From: a virus
Strand: one strand, 5' to 3'
Length of the DNA: 49,775 nt
Virus record (IMG/VR): IMGVR_UViG_3300025133_000168
Location: 1 to 49,775 of that record
Numbering within the stretch: the first letter of the stretch is position 1; each line of letters begins with the position of its first letter. Below are positions 16,157-22,725 of the stretch, one piece after another. The position numbers and the translations under genes are program-made. The notes beneath the pieces were generated by a model, which was given only the letters and a program-made list of their open reading frames with translations, was not told the origin of the DNA and did not search any database.

Positions 16157-16302
16157 TCCACGACATAAAATTTGACGGTACGCGCTTCCACGCATCGTAC
16201 TGGTCAAAACGGGAGGGAAGGCGCGTACATCTAGGCGCGTTCCACTCCCGCCGAACCGCTGAAGCGGAGAGACGTAAAGCCGTCAAACAAGAAAACCGGT
16301 GA
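16150..16302 (+). CDS. 50-residue AP2-like DNA-binding miniprotein
   Basis: MLIHDIKFDGTRFHASYWSK, then REGRRVHLGAFHSRRTAEAE. The arrangement of a beta hairpin with Y-W-x-x-R-x-x-G-R-R-V-H-L-G-x-F followed by a basic helix matches the AP2/integrase-type DNA-binding domain (W-x-A-x-I...G-K-x-x-x-L-G-x-F-x-T-x-E-x-A). It lies next to the AT-rich repeat cluster at 16309, a possible target. Start overlaps the upstream stop. Motif match is by eye. Confidence 0.5.
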   Translation: MLIHDIKFDGTRFHASYWSKREGRRVHLGAFHSRRTAEAERRKAVKQENR

Positions 16303-16308
16303 GTAAAT

Positions 16309-16627
16309 GTGTATGTATGTATGTTTAGTTTTATAACTACGCCCTATACGACACGTCATTATGTGTTTATATACGGGATATATGTTATATTTATATATTT
16401 ATACTATTTTTAATAATAAACATACACAACCTACACTACATAGATTATATAGCACTATTATTAGTCGAACAGTGTGTATGTATGTTCGTGATTCGCCGAT
16501 TCAAACATACACAACATACACTGAAAAATTAACACGTAGAACACCTACATTTTACTCACCAGTGTATGTTTGGTTTTGAACACCCCCTAAACCGCCCCTT
16601 GTGCGTGTATGTTTCAAAAACATACAC
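16309..16627. repeat. AT-rich cluster of GTGTATGTTT repeats in both orientations (candidate origin or operator array)
   Basis: GTGTATGTTT-type 10-mers occur in plus orientation at 16309-16326 (expanded by TATG repeats), 16474-16486, 16562-16571 and 16605-16614. In minus orientation they occur at 16418-16427, 16503-16512, 16513-16522 (9 of 10) and 16618-16627. The last pair forms a perfect 10-bp hairpin with loop CAA. Between copies the DNA is very AT-rich (16330-16460). Iterons next to an AT-rich stretch and flanked by small DNA-binding genes are typical of replication origins or repressor arrays. Confidence 0.75.
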
Positions 16628-16657
16628 TCGACCTAAATCCTAAGGAGAAAAAACACC

Positions 16658-17302
16658 ATGCCTAGCGATACTGAAAAGCCGGTACTTGACCGGAAATTGC
16701 AAATACTTGAGCTATTCGTCGGTACCATTACTGACGATAGCGCCGAACAGGGTGACCTCTACGCCACCCTCCTCGGTCGAATAGTCGTCAGAAATACCAT
16801 CACCGCTTTGTACGCCACATACGTGGAATATGTACAGGGCGACCTTGAAGCGAAAACGGGATTCGATAGGCACCAGTTTGACCTCCTTTTCCATAACAAT
16901 AAAGAAAAGCTCGGCGACCTCGAATCTATCATGAAACTGATGGTAACGGGGGACCCGAAAGGTACCATCCCCTCTGGACCTGTTAATTTCTTCCCGACAG
17001 GCTTCTGGCAACTGCCCGAAGTCAAATGGGAATTAATCAACCAGATATCCAACCTGCACACAGCCCTCTTAAGTGCTGTTTGTGAAAGTCATTACGAACT
17101 GCCTGCTGATTGGCAGGAAGAAGGCCATCCCGAGGGGCTTTATATCCCCCTAGAGGATCAGGTTAAGAACCTGTCCGACGCGCTAACCAAACGCCTCGGA
17201 AAAATCCAGACGAAAGAATCTGAGGCTGAAACCGAAGTGGAAGAAGAGGTCCCTGAAACTGATGGTGAACTCCCTGAAGCTGAAGATGAAGCTAAAGATT
17301 GA
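16658..17302 (+). CDS. 214-residue hypothetical protein with acidic tail
   Basis: MPSDTEKPVLDRKLQILELF and so on. The first 180 residues are mainly helical with scattered aromatic residues. The last 35 (from KESEAETEVEEEVPETDGEL) are almost all acidic, like the tails of single-strand DNA-binding or DNA-mimic proteins. AAGGAG precedes the ATG. The gene follows directly after the repeat cluster and precedes a 1.2-kb gene-free RNA-like region. An origin-binding or DNA-handling role is a guess from context. Confidence 0.6.
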   Translation: MPSDTEKPVLDRKLQILELFVGTITDDSAEQGDLYATLLGRIVVRNTITALYATYVEYVQGDLEAKTGFDRHQFDLLFHNNKEKLGDLESIMKLMVTGDPKGTIPSGPVNFFPTGFWQLPEVKWELINQISNLHTALLSAVCESHYELPADWQEEGHPEGLYIPLEDQVKNLSDALTKRLGKIQTKESEAETEVEEEVPETDGELPEAEDEAKD

Positions 17303-17930
17303 TGCCGTTGATCGACCCCTCTCGAAGTGCGGGATTAGCCGTAATAGAGAAAGGTTGATTGTAGTACCTAGTGAAAGTTAAGAAACCAGTCGAAGTACTG
17401 ACGGAATTTCGGCGTGGGCTCAGTTCGCTGTAGCTCCATCCAGAAGATATCGTCTGTTTAAATCGTTTTATCTATTCATGGGCTATGACTCGATGGACTA
17501 AAATCCGGGTGCATACCTTCAAGTAATTAAAGGCGGCGTACCGTCGAACCGTATATGTTTGAACCGTCGAGCCTTAGTAGAAGGTTCTACGCTCAAGCAT
17601 TTAGTTCGATAGACCCCGTCCCCAAAGCTTGCAGTTTCTCGCTTAGTCAGAATACTGATTGTACATTGATCTCGTGTGGGTTAATCCAGACAGAAAAGTA
17701 TAGGCCACCTGAGGGTGAAGCTTAACTGATCACGCCTGATTCCCTATGACCGTAACGGTGTACTTTAGGATAAAAACGCAGTTCCAATGTCCGTAGTGGG
17801 CAGGATGTTTCGAAATCGAGATGATCAACGGAATTACCTAACGGAAAACGCTCAAAGTAATAATGGACACTAGACGAAAGTCGCACAGATAAAGCCCTCC
17901 TCTCTGACGGGAGAGGGGGCAACCCCTTTT
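17303..17930 (+). ncRNA. Long gene-free stretch, candidate large structured RNA
   Basis: There is no credible gene in about 630 bases on either strand. Local stems include GTAGAA-GG-TTCTAC (near 17576-17589), ACCGT-A-ACGGT (near 17749), a CCTT/AAGG hairpin near 17516-17534, and GTAC-closed stems around 17360-17400. It ends in a strong stem GCCCTCCTCTC...GAGAGGGGGC (17894-17920) followed by AACCCCTTTT, which may terminate it. Size and phage setting recall ornate RNAs such as GOLLD or ROOL, but no conserved motif of these was confirmed. Confidence 0.45.
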
Positions 17931-17931
17931 A

Positions 17932-18053
17932 TGAACGCCACTGGGCGGGACCAAGAACCTCTGCCGTTTAAGTACGAAGAGGTACAATCCCCGCCCCGGA
18001 ACTGGATCATCCACTTGGGGATGAGTCGCCACTGCCACCGTGGTGGGCGTTCA
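17932..18053 (+). ncRNA. Structured RNA element A (about 122 nt, closed by a 10-bp stem)
   Basis: TGAACGCCAC (17932-17941) pairs with GTGGGCGTTCA (18043-18053), leaving one bulged G on the 3' side. Inside are ACCTCT/AGAGGT, TCATCC-acttg-GGATGA and CCACC-GT-GGTGG stems. A 77-codon frame overlaps this element but lacks a ribosome site. The element is followed by CCTTTTA. Confidence 0.55.
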
Positions 18054-18068
18054 CCTTTTAACAATTTT

Positions 18069-18197
18069 GCCCCACCTCAACTCATGCCAGAGTCCTTTAA
18101 CCTCCGTGTGGAAGATAAGGTATGGTCTGAGTGCAACCACGGCTACGCTGTCAGGGATACCTGACTATGGCGTTAGACAAATTCGTGAGGTGTGGGC
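18069..18197 (+). ncRNA. Structured RNA element B (about 129 nt, closed by an 11-bp stem)
   Basis: GCCCCACCTCA (18069-18079) pairs with TGAGGTGTGGGC (18186-18197), with one bulged T on the 3' side. Element B lies 16 bases after element A and has the same plan: a 10-11 bp closing stem, one 3'-strand bulge, and an inner domain of 100-110 nt. No sequence similarity between A and B was obvious. Confidence 0.55.
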
Positions 18198-18502
18198 ATC
18201 CAATTTAATCATCAAGTCGAAACCGGACGTGAAACCTCACATACGATACACGAACGTCAAACCTGCAACGGCTGTCACGCATCCGTTTCAAAGATCTAGC
18301 ATCCTTGATATTGTGGGTGGTGCAAGTACCTAGGTACCGGACAGGACATCAGGCAGACCCTCGGAACGTTGGCAGTTAGTACCCCTCCAAAGTAAACCTC
18401 TGATGATTAATTAATAGGCCCCAAGACTGACCATCTTGGACAAAGGCATATGGTCAAGTGCACAAAAATGGCCCTTAGCGGGGTCAAAACAAGGAGTAAC
18501 AT
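18198..18502 (+). other. Gene-free leader upstream of the Ub-like gene
   Basis: About 300 bases without a gene between RNA element B and the Ub-like gene. It includes GTACCTAGGTAC (a 12-base perfect palindrome near 18327-18338) and the possible stem GACTGACCATCTTGG/CCATATGG-type pairs near 18424-18452. It ends with AAGGAG 8 bases before the ATG at 18503. A promoter probably lies here, but no clear sigma-70 match was found. Confidence 0.35.
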
Positions 18503-19219
18503 ATGTTTACTGTAGGATATGGCGTTGGTGTCAACGCAACCCGCGACGAGAATAATTACCGCTCGATCGCACAGGTGCTGAGTGACTCGAGCCTCATCGC
18601 TCAGCTCAGCTTCGACCCGAATCAGGTTGACGCACGTGTCGGTGGTCAGATCGTTGATACTAGCGCGGCAGTAACTGCCAACATGCGCATCGAACTGGTT
18701 AAGAAAGCCGGACGTAAGTCCGCTGACGAAGCCGGACCGCTGATGGGTTCCGACAATCAGCTCGCGTCTATCGGCGTGAGCTATGAAGTGAACCAGATTC
18801 TGAGCCGCAAAGTGGCCGATGCGAAAGCACCGTTCTACGAAAAGCTCCAGAAAGCGGAAGCTGATCTTCGTAAAGAAGTGGTAGCGGCTCAGCGTGAAGC
18901 GGTTAAAGGTAGCGAAAACTTCATGAAATACGAAGAAGCTATCATCGACCGTCTGGTCGAAGCCAACTTCGTCGATAACGTAGGTAGCCTCACGGTTCCT
19001 GTTGCTATCCGCGAAGAACTCGCCGCAATCGCGACTACTGCTGATGCGTCTCTCGAGAGCGTCCGTAAGGAAGTCAAAGATGCGGAAGCGAAAGTCAACG
19101 CATGGCACACTTCGGTTTACGCCGATCTGGCTATGACCGTGACCATCGCTGACCAGAAGAAAGTTCTGGCTAAAGTGGCCGTATCTGATCCCCTTCAGGT
19201 ATGGACCATCGAAGCGTAA
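18503..19219 (+). CDS. Beta-grasp (ThiS/ubiquitin-like) protein with helical C-terminal extension
   Basis: A 238-residue protein. Residues 1-73 follow the ThiS/Ub-like beta-grasp order. Strand 1 is MFTVGYGVGVN, strand 2 is TRDENNYRSI, and a helix runs from AQVLSDSSLIAQL to the FDPNQ turn. Then come strand VDARVGGQIVD and a final strand MRIELVKKAGRKS. The last two align with the V-x-V-N-G-x-x-V ... D-R-V-E-I-V segment of ThiS and PRTRC-C-type proteins. Residues 95-235 are helical and coiled-coil-like. No C-terminal diglycine is present, so it would need processing after about residue 73 or act non-covalently. It is flanked by a structured leader and a strong terminator. Homology is inferred from pattern; the E1, E2-like and JAB genes downstream support it. 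Confidence 0.6.
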   Translation: MFTVGYGVGVNATRDENNYRSIAQVLSDSSLIAQLSFDPNQVDARVGGQIVDTSAAVTANMRIELVKKAGRKSADEAGPLMGSDNQLASIGVSYEVNQILSRKVADAKAPFYEKLQKAEADLRKEVVAAQREAVKGSENFMKYEEAIIDRLVEANFVDNVGSLTVPVAIREELAAIATTADASLESVRKEVKDAEAKVNAWHTSVYADLAMTVTIADQKKVLAKVAVSDPLQVWTIEA

Positions 19220-19244
19220 TCTGACCATTCTGGTCTAATAAGAA

Positions 19245-19277
19245 CCCCCTCTTGCAAGCTCAGGAGAGGGGGTTTTT
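19245..19277 (+). terminator. Rho-independent terminator after the Ub-like gene
   Basis: A perfect 8-bp stem CCCCCTCT/AGAGGGGG with a 12-base loop is followed by TTTTT. It ends the Ub-like transcript 25 bases after the stop codon and separates it from the tRNA-like element. Confidence 0.85.
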
Positions 19278-19302
19278 ACCTATTTTAAGTTTTAGAACCC
19301 CC

Positions 19303-19469
19303 GGGCCTATGGTGTAGTGAAACACACCTTCGGGCGGTCGGATAGGGGCTACACCAACGCGTGGTTGGTGGTCCCAAAAGCTAAACAGGAAATGAATGAG
19401 CCTGTTTTTGGTCTAAAAATACACCCGTCTGCCAGAAGGAATCCCGGCTCGTACCCGGTAGGCCCACCA
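19303..19469 (+). ncRNA. 167-nt tRNA-like / tmRNA-like RNA with encoded ACCA end
   Basis: GGGCCTA (19303-19309) pairs perfectly with TAGGCCC (19459-19465), followed by encoded A-CCA. After U and G comes a D-arm-like hairpin GTGT-AGTGAA-ACAC. A T-arm-like hairpin CCGG-CTCGTAC-CCGG (19444-19458) abuts the acceptor strand; its loop differs from TTCGAAT at the 54 and 58 positions. In place of the anticodon arm is an extended helix, 19327-19341 with 19425-19439, 13 pairs with two single mismatches. Its 83-nt cap holds two perfect 7-bp hairpins (CACCAAC/GTTGGTG and AAACAGG/CCTGTTT). This plan is tmRNA-like, but too short and without an evident tag frame. Identity as tRNA, tmRNA relative or decoy is open. 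Confidence 0.6.
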
Positions 19470-19541
19470 ATTTCAGCTACTACAGGTAGCTAATTTTCAC
19501 GCTCTTCCCCCTCTTTTTCACCATAAATAAAGGAAAAAACC

Positions 19542-20009
19542 ATGAACATACCACAGAATGTAGCAAATATCATCGACCGTCGAATCGACGAAGCGATGAA
19601 CGCCGAGCAAAATTACTGCAACCAGAAGGTGCGCAAGCACAAGGAAGCGACGTATGACAAGATCGACGCCATTAAGACCAAGCCCCTTACAAAGGCCGGG
19701 ATTGCCATCGTGAACGCCGCGATCGCGAACAACGACATCATTGAACAGCACGACATCATGTCCGCCGCTGATAAGAAACGTGTCATCGCGCTTCGCAAGA
19801 AGCATAATGGGTACGAAACGACTCAGTGGCGTCGCCGGGATAAGATCCGTAAACAACTCACGAAGCTCAAAGTAGCTGTCGGAGCTGATCTGGAACTTTG
19901 TAACTCCCGTGACGAACAGCGTGCGCTCTTGGCGAAGTTCAAGACCCATCCTCTGGATAAGGTCTGGATCATTCCAAAGAAGCCCCACACCCAACCGGAT
20001 TACGAGTAA
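19542..20009 (+). CDS. 155-residue basic helical protein
   Basis: MNIPQNVANIIDRRIDEAMN and so on. It is Lys/Arg-rich and helical throughout, with KVRKHKEATYDKIDAIKTK and QWRRRDKIRKQLTKLKVAVG. Nucleic-acid binding is plausible. The ribosome site (AAGGAAAAAACC) is close to the ATG. The gene stops one base before the next gene begins, so they are co-translated. Family not recognised. Confidence 0.6.
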   Translation: MNIPQNVANIIDRRIDEAMNAEQNYCNQKVRKHKEATYDKIDAIKTKPLTKAGIAIVNAAIANNDIIEQHDIMSAADKKRVIALRKKHNGYETTQWRRRDKIRKQLTKLKVAVGADLELCNSRDEQRALLAKFKTHPLDKVWIIPKKPHTQPDYE

Positions 20010-20010
20010 G

Positions 20011-20262
20011 ATGCCCCTGCAAATTAAGGACTTCGTTAGCTACGCCTTTGAGTGCCAGATTTGTGGCTCTCAGGGCGAGGTTGGCGTATCGCAGGCCAGT
20101 TGCCTAGATGGAGCTATCGCCACGATGCAGGCAGACGGATGGGGTATGACGAAGTACAAGGAAGAGTCAGAGGACCTCAAACGCCTCGCTTGCCCTGAAT
20201 GCTTCATCGATACCCCGAAACGTTCAATCCACGGAAATTCATTCGATGATCCTGATATTTAA
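20011..20262 (+). CDS. 83-residue zinc-finger-like protein
   Basis: MPLQIKDFVSYAFECQICGS, with CQIC and later CPEC pairs (LACPECFIDTP), giving a likely treble-clef or ribbon metal site. The ATG follows the previous stop directly (TAAGATG). A region with Ser/Ala/Thr-rich helices and one Trp lies between the Cys pairs. It could be a transcription or host-takeover factor, but function is unknown. Confidence 0.6.
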   Translation: MPLQIKDFVSYAFECQICGSQGEVGVSQASCLDGAIATMQADGWGMTKYKEESEDLKRLACPECFIDTPKRSIHGNSFDDPDI

Positions 20263-20629
20263 TAACTGATTTTGCCCCCGGTCGGGACGCTTGACAGCCA
20301 AGTCTCAGCCACTGCAACCACCAAACTAAGTACCGCAAAACACGCCTTCTTGGCCTCTGTAGGGGAAAAAAAGTTAGGATAGGCCACATCAGTGCAAGAC
20401 CGCGAACCTGTAGGCCGTGGCAAGAATCACGACCACCGTTCAGCTTATAGCTAGGGAAAGGCTTTTTAGAGAACAAGTAGATGATCCGACGATACGAGTA
20501 GGGATGGGACGCATTAGTGCGGCCCGCCACGAAAGTGCGATCATTGAGTTCTGAAACTAGAAAGTCCGAGCCCGTCTAGGGGCAGACCATCTTGGGCGTA
20601 AGCCCGGGAACGACAATCGAAACGTCGCT
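20263..20629 (+). ncRNA. Gene-free structured region preceding a strong terminator
   Basis: There is no gene in about 370 bases. Stems include ATGATC/GATCAT (near 20480 and 20540) enclosing CGCA-TTAG-TGCG, then GTCT...AGAC (20574-20588) and GGGC-GTAA-GCCC (20595-20606). Together with the perfect terminator just after it, this looks like an independent RNA gene of roughly 350-400 nt. Short matches to RNase P conserved words (GAAAGTCCG, CTTATAG) occur, but in the wrong order. Confidence 0.45.
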
Positions 20630-20663
20630 GTTCCCCGTCCTTCGGGATGGGGAACTTTTTTTT
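20630..20663 (+). terminator. Strong rho-independent terminator
   Basis: An 11-bp stem GTTCCCCGTCC-TTCG-GGATGGGGAAC is followed by eight T. It ends the structured region at 20263-20629 and lies about 50 bases before a coupled leader peptide. Confidence 0.9.
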
Positions 20664-20710
20664 ACATGGGGACTACGAATGACCGAATCAACCACATGGA
20701 GGTTAGCCAA

Positions 20711-20752
20711 ATGTTTAACAGATTGCACCAGTTGATGTGTGGGGGCGCATAA
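20711..20752 (+). CDS. 13-residue leader peptide coupled to next gene
   Basis: MFNRLHQLMCGGA, with GGAGG 8 bases upstream of its ATG. Its stop overlaps the ATG of the following gene (TAATG), while that gene has no ribosome site of its own. This fits a minicistron that delivers ribosomes to the next start. Confidence 0.45.
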   Translation: MFNRLHQLMCGGA

Positions 20753-21168
20753 TGCCCTCCAGATCAAGAAACCGAACAATGGAAATCGACAGAGCTCCGT
20801 ACGAAAAACTCTCGACCGGGTGGAGAACCGGGTTCGAAAAGCCGGGACAGCTCATCGAAAAGGTAAAGCTAAATACCCGGTACATGGGGGGCACAGAGCG
20901 AACTAAATCCGTGAAACTTATGTTACAGCGGAAGAGGTCGCTGATGGTATTCGCCGCAAAGTACCTGCACATCAAGATGCACACCCAATTCGACAGCGAC
21001 ATCAACGAAATGGTGAAGCTCTTCACGGCGGTACGGTGTTTGTTCATCATCAAACGCGAGCTGTCGTACCGATGGCTCAAGGAGATTCCATGGACAGACC
21101 CGTTCACCGATAAAGCGGTGGCAATGCGTAAGAGGGACCACGTAAGGAGTACCATATATGACAACTAG
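20752..21168 (+). CDS. 138-residue basic hypothetical protein
   Basis: MPSRSRNRTMEIDRAPYEKL and so on. Strongly basic with long helices (KSVKLMLQRKRSLMVFAAKY). The start at 20752 is favoured by the TAATG coupling with the leader peptide. An ATG five codons upstream is the alternative. It overlaps the next gene by 11 bases. No family recognised. Confidence 0.55.
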   Translation: MPSRSRNRTMEIDRAPYEKLSTGWRTGFEKPGQLIEKVKLNTRYMGGTERTKSVKLMLQRKRSLMVFAAKYLHIKMHTQFDSDINEMVKLFTAVRCLFIIKRELSYRWLKEIPWTDPFTDKAVAMRKRDHVRSTIYDN

Positions 21169-21550
21169 AAGGGCAGGCGAGAGCCCAACGAAACTCGAAT
21201 CGGCGATCATCAGTCTGCACGAACACAAAGATAAGTACTCGTGCTTTCAGATCGCCAACATGCTTCAGATTGACCCACTCACCGTGCGTCGTGTCACCAA
21301 TTACTGGTGCGCTGAAGAACCCCACAACCAACCCGGAGAGAAAACAACCATGGCAAAAAGTGATAAAAACAAAGATAAACGTGGAAGAAACATGGAGAAG
21401 CTTCGCGAAGGCGACCCTCTCTACACCATCCCAATGGATGACGTTCGTGGGTTGCTCGGCGACCTCGAAGACGGTGAATGCCTGATCTGCATCAGGACAT
21501 CTCAGACAGGTAAAGTTAACATCAGGCTAGGCGACTGCGCCTACTCATAA
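21158..21550 (+). CDS. Helix-turn-helix protein, 130 residues
   Basis: The N-terminal 50 residues contain KLESAIISLHEHKDKYSC, then FQIANMLQIDPLTVRRVTNY, which reads as a compact helix-turn-helix (recognition helix DPLTVRRVTNYW). A lysine-rich linker (SDKNKDKRGRNMEKLRE) joins a small C-terminal domain (YTIPMDDVRGLLGDLEDGE). AAGGAG lies before the ATG. The last base of its stop starts the next gene. It probably regulates transcription, perhaps of the Ub-like operon that follows. Confidence 0.6.
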   Translation: MTTRRAGESPTKLESAIISLHEHKDKYSCFQIANMLQIDPLTVRRVTNYWCAEEPHNQPGEKTTMAKSDKNKDKRGRNMEKLREGDPLYTIPMDDVRGLLGDLEDGECLICIRTSQTGKVNIRLGDCAYS

Positions 21551-21747
21551 TGAAAACTCACATCATAATTGAAGTGGAAACAGGAGAAACAGTAACCGGA
21601 GAAAGTCTTCCGGGAGCGTTCTTCAGTTTCAAATCGGACCTCGCCAAATGGGTAGAGGAGCAAAATAAAGCGATATACTTCGGAACCCCCGACCCCATCT
21701 CTTGGGACGCTAAGGTTCTCAACACGTATCTCGAAATACAGGACTAG
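21550..21747 (+). CDS. 65-residue hypothetical protein
   Basis: MKTHIIIEVETGETVTGESL and so on: two beta strands, a helix (FKSDLAKWVEEQNK), then a short strand and helix. The order is vaguely beta-grasp-like, but too little is conserved to claim it. Start overlaps the upstream stop (TAATG). It lies 6 bases before the E2-like gene and may be a component of the same system. Confidence 0.55.
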   Translation: MKTHIIIEVETGETVTGESLPGAFFSFKSDLAKWVEEQNKAIYFGTPDPISWDAKVLNTYLEIQD

Positions 21748-21753
21748 AAAACC

Positions 21754-22725
21754 ATGAATACGACAAGATACGAATTATCCTCTTCAGGCCAACTCGTTGA
21801 AGTAATAGAAACCCGCTCTGCGATAATCAACTCAGAACAGATCTTCAACGTGCTTAAAGAACAAGTAAATGCCCCTGAAGACGAAACCCCGGTAGCCGAT
21901 CAGATCGGAAACTTGAAAACCTTCTACAACCTCGGCGACGGGGTTTGCGGATTCCAACGGGAGTACGGAAGTAGCATGAAGACCTTCGGCGGTGTCATGC
22001 TACAAAAGATTCCGTTTTACACCCAGTGGGTCTTGAACGAAGAAGCCGCAATACATGAGCTAATCCCTTGGACCGGACGAGGCGACGTCCTTGACATAGG
22101 GGCACCGCTTATGATGGACGTGCCGGATGACTTAATCGTCCATTTCTTCGTTGAATGGAAGCACTCAATGCCCATAAACATCATCAACCCGAGTGCGGAT
22201 CTCGTCTGGAGACTCCCTGAACTGCTCCGGCAGAACTCTCGTTCCCACTACCTGACGGCGTTTAGCCGTAGCCGAAACACCTGCGTACGTTTACCGTTGC
22301 CGAATCTGTACGATGACGCACGTTTATGTACCGGCTCGGCGTTCCGGGCACCGGGATTTGCTAACCCGCGTAACCACTGGGGCTTCACAACTTCAGTTAA
22401 AACGTACGCGCACTACTGGGCCCAAACAGCGTGGAACACTGACCTCCTCGGAGGGCCGGATTCCCGTCTGTCCAGACAGTACTGCCGTTTCGTCCGGTTC
22501 AACGCACATACGGGTAAATATCGCCCGTTTAGCGGGTGTGAAGACTGGAACATGAGTACATCGCCTGTCCCTCTGGAAGACGTTTATCGTCCATGGATGA
22601 GCAATGAACGTCCAACCATGCCGCAGATTGTGCCGGGCGAAGAAGGGTTGTCGGATACCGGCGAAGAAATACCTGAAGCTGAACCCGCTCCTGCCACTCA
22701 AGCAGGTGTACCGGGAGGTGGCTAA
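21754..22725 (+). CDS. E2-like (PRTRC-B-like?) protein with PN-x7-C motif and C-terminal GGG
   Basis: A 323-residue protein. Residues 180-196 read LPLPNLYDDARLCTGSA. P183-N184 ... C192 has exactly the spacing of the ubiquitin E2 catalytic HPN-x7-C segment (HPN-I-Y-x-D-G-x-I-C). It lies after a helical/strand N-terminus (DDLIVHFFVEWKHS, then LVWRLPELLRQNSRSHYL). The His of HPN is a Leu here. A disordered acidic tail (from about 294) ends in PGGG, reminiscent of adenylated Ub-like C-termini. It is followed by an overlapping gene (TAATG), then the E1 and JAB genes. A thioester-carrying role at C192 is inferred, not shown. It may be a B-type component of PRTRC cassettes. Confidence 0.6.
   Translation: MNTTRYELSSSGQLVEVIETRSAIINSEQIFNVLKEQVNAPEDETPVADQIGNLKTFYNLGDGVCGFQREYGSSMKTFGGVMLQKIPFYTQWVLNEEAAIHELIPWTGRGDVLDIGAPLMMDVPDDLIVHFFVEWKHSMPINIINPSADLVWRLPELLRQNSRSHYLTAFSRSRNTCVRLPLPNLYDDARLCTGSAFRAPGFANPRNHWGFTTSVKTYAHYWAQTAWNTDLLGGPDSRLSRQYCRFVRFNAHTGKYRPFSGCEDWNMSTSPVPLEDVYRPWMSNERPTMPQIVPGEEGLSDTGEEIPEAEPAPATQAGVPGGG

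Noticed and set aside
17931-18164. 77-codon rightward frame
   Set aside because: No ribosome site, and both closing stems of RNA elements A and B lie in or across it.
19342-19424. A tmRNA tag-peptide reading frame inside the tRNA-like RNA
   Set aside because: No frame gives a short peptide ending in an Ala-rich tag and stop, and the acceptor stem lacks the G-U pair that alanyl-tRNA synthetase needs.
20440-20580. RNase P RNA-like words CTTATAG and GAAAGTCCG
   Set aside because: They occur in the opposite order to RNase P and the P4 pairing between them does not form.
21550-21747. 65-residue protein as a second ubiquitin-like protein
   Set aside because: The strand-helix order is only loosely similar and the C-terminus has no glycine.
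13017-22000. CRISPR-like array in the repeat-rich early region
   Set aside because: Repeats are too short, irregularly spaced or only two copies; no cas gene is present.
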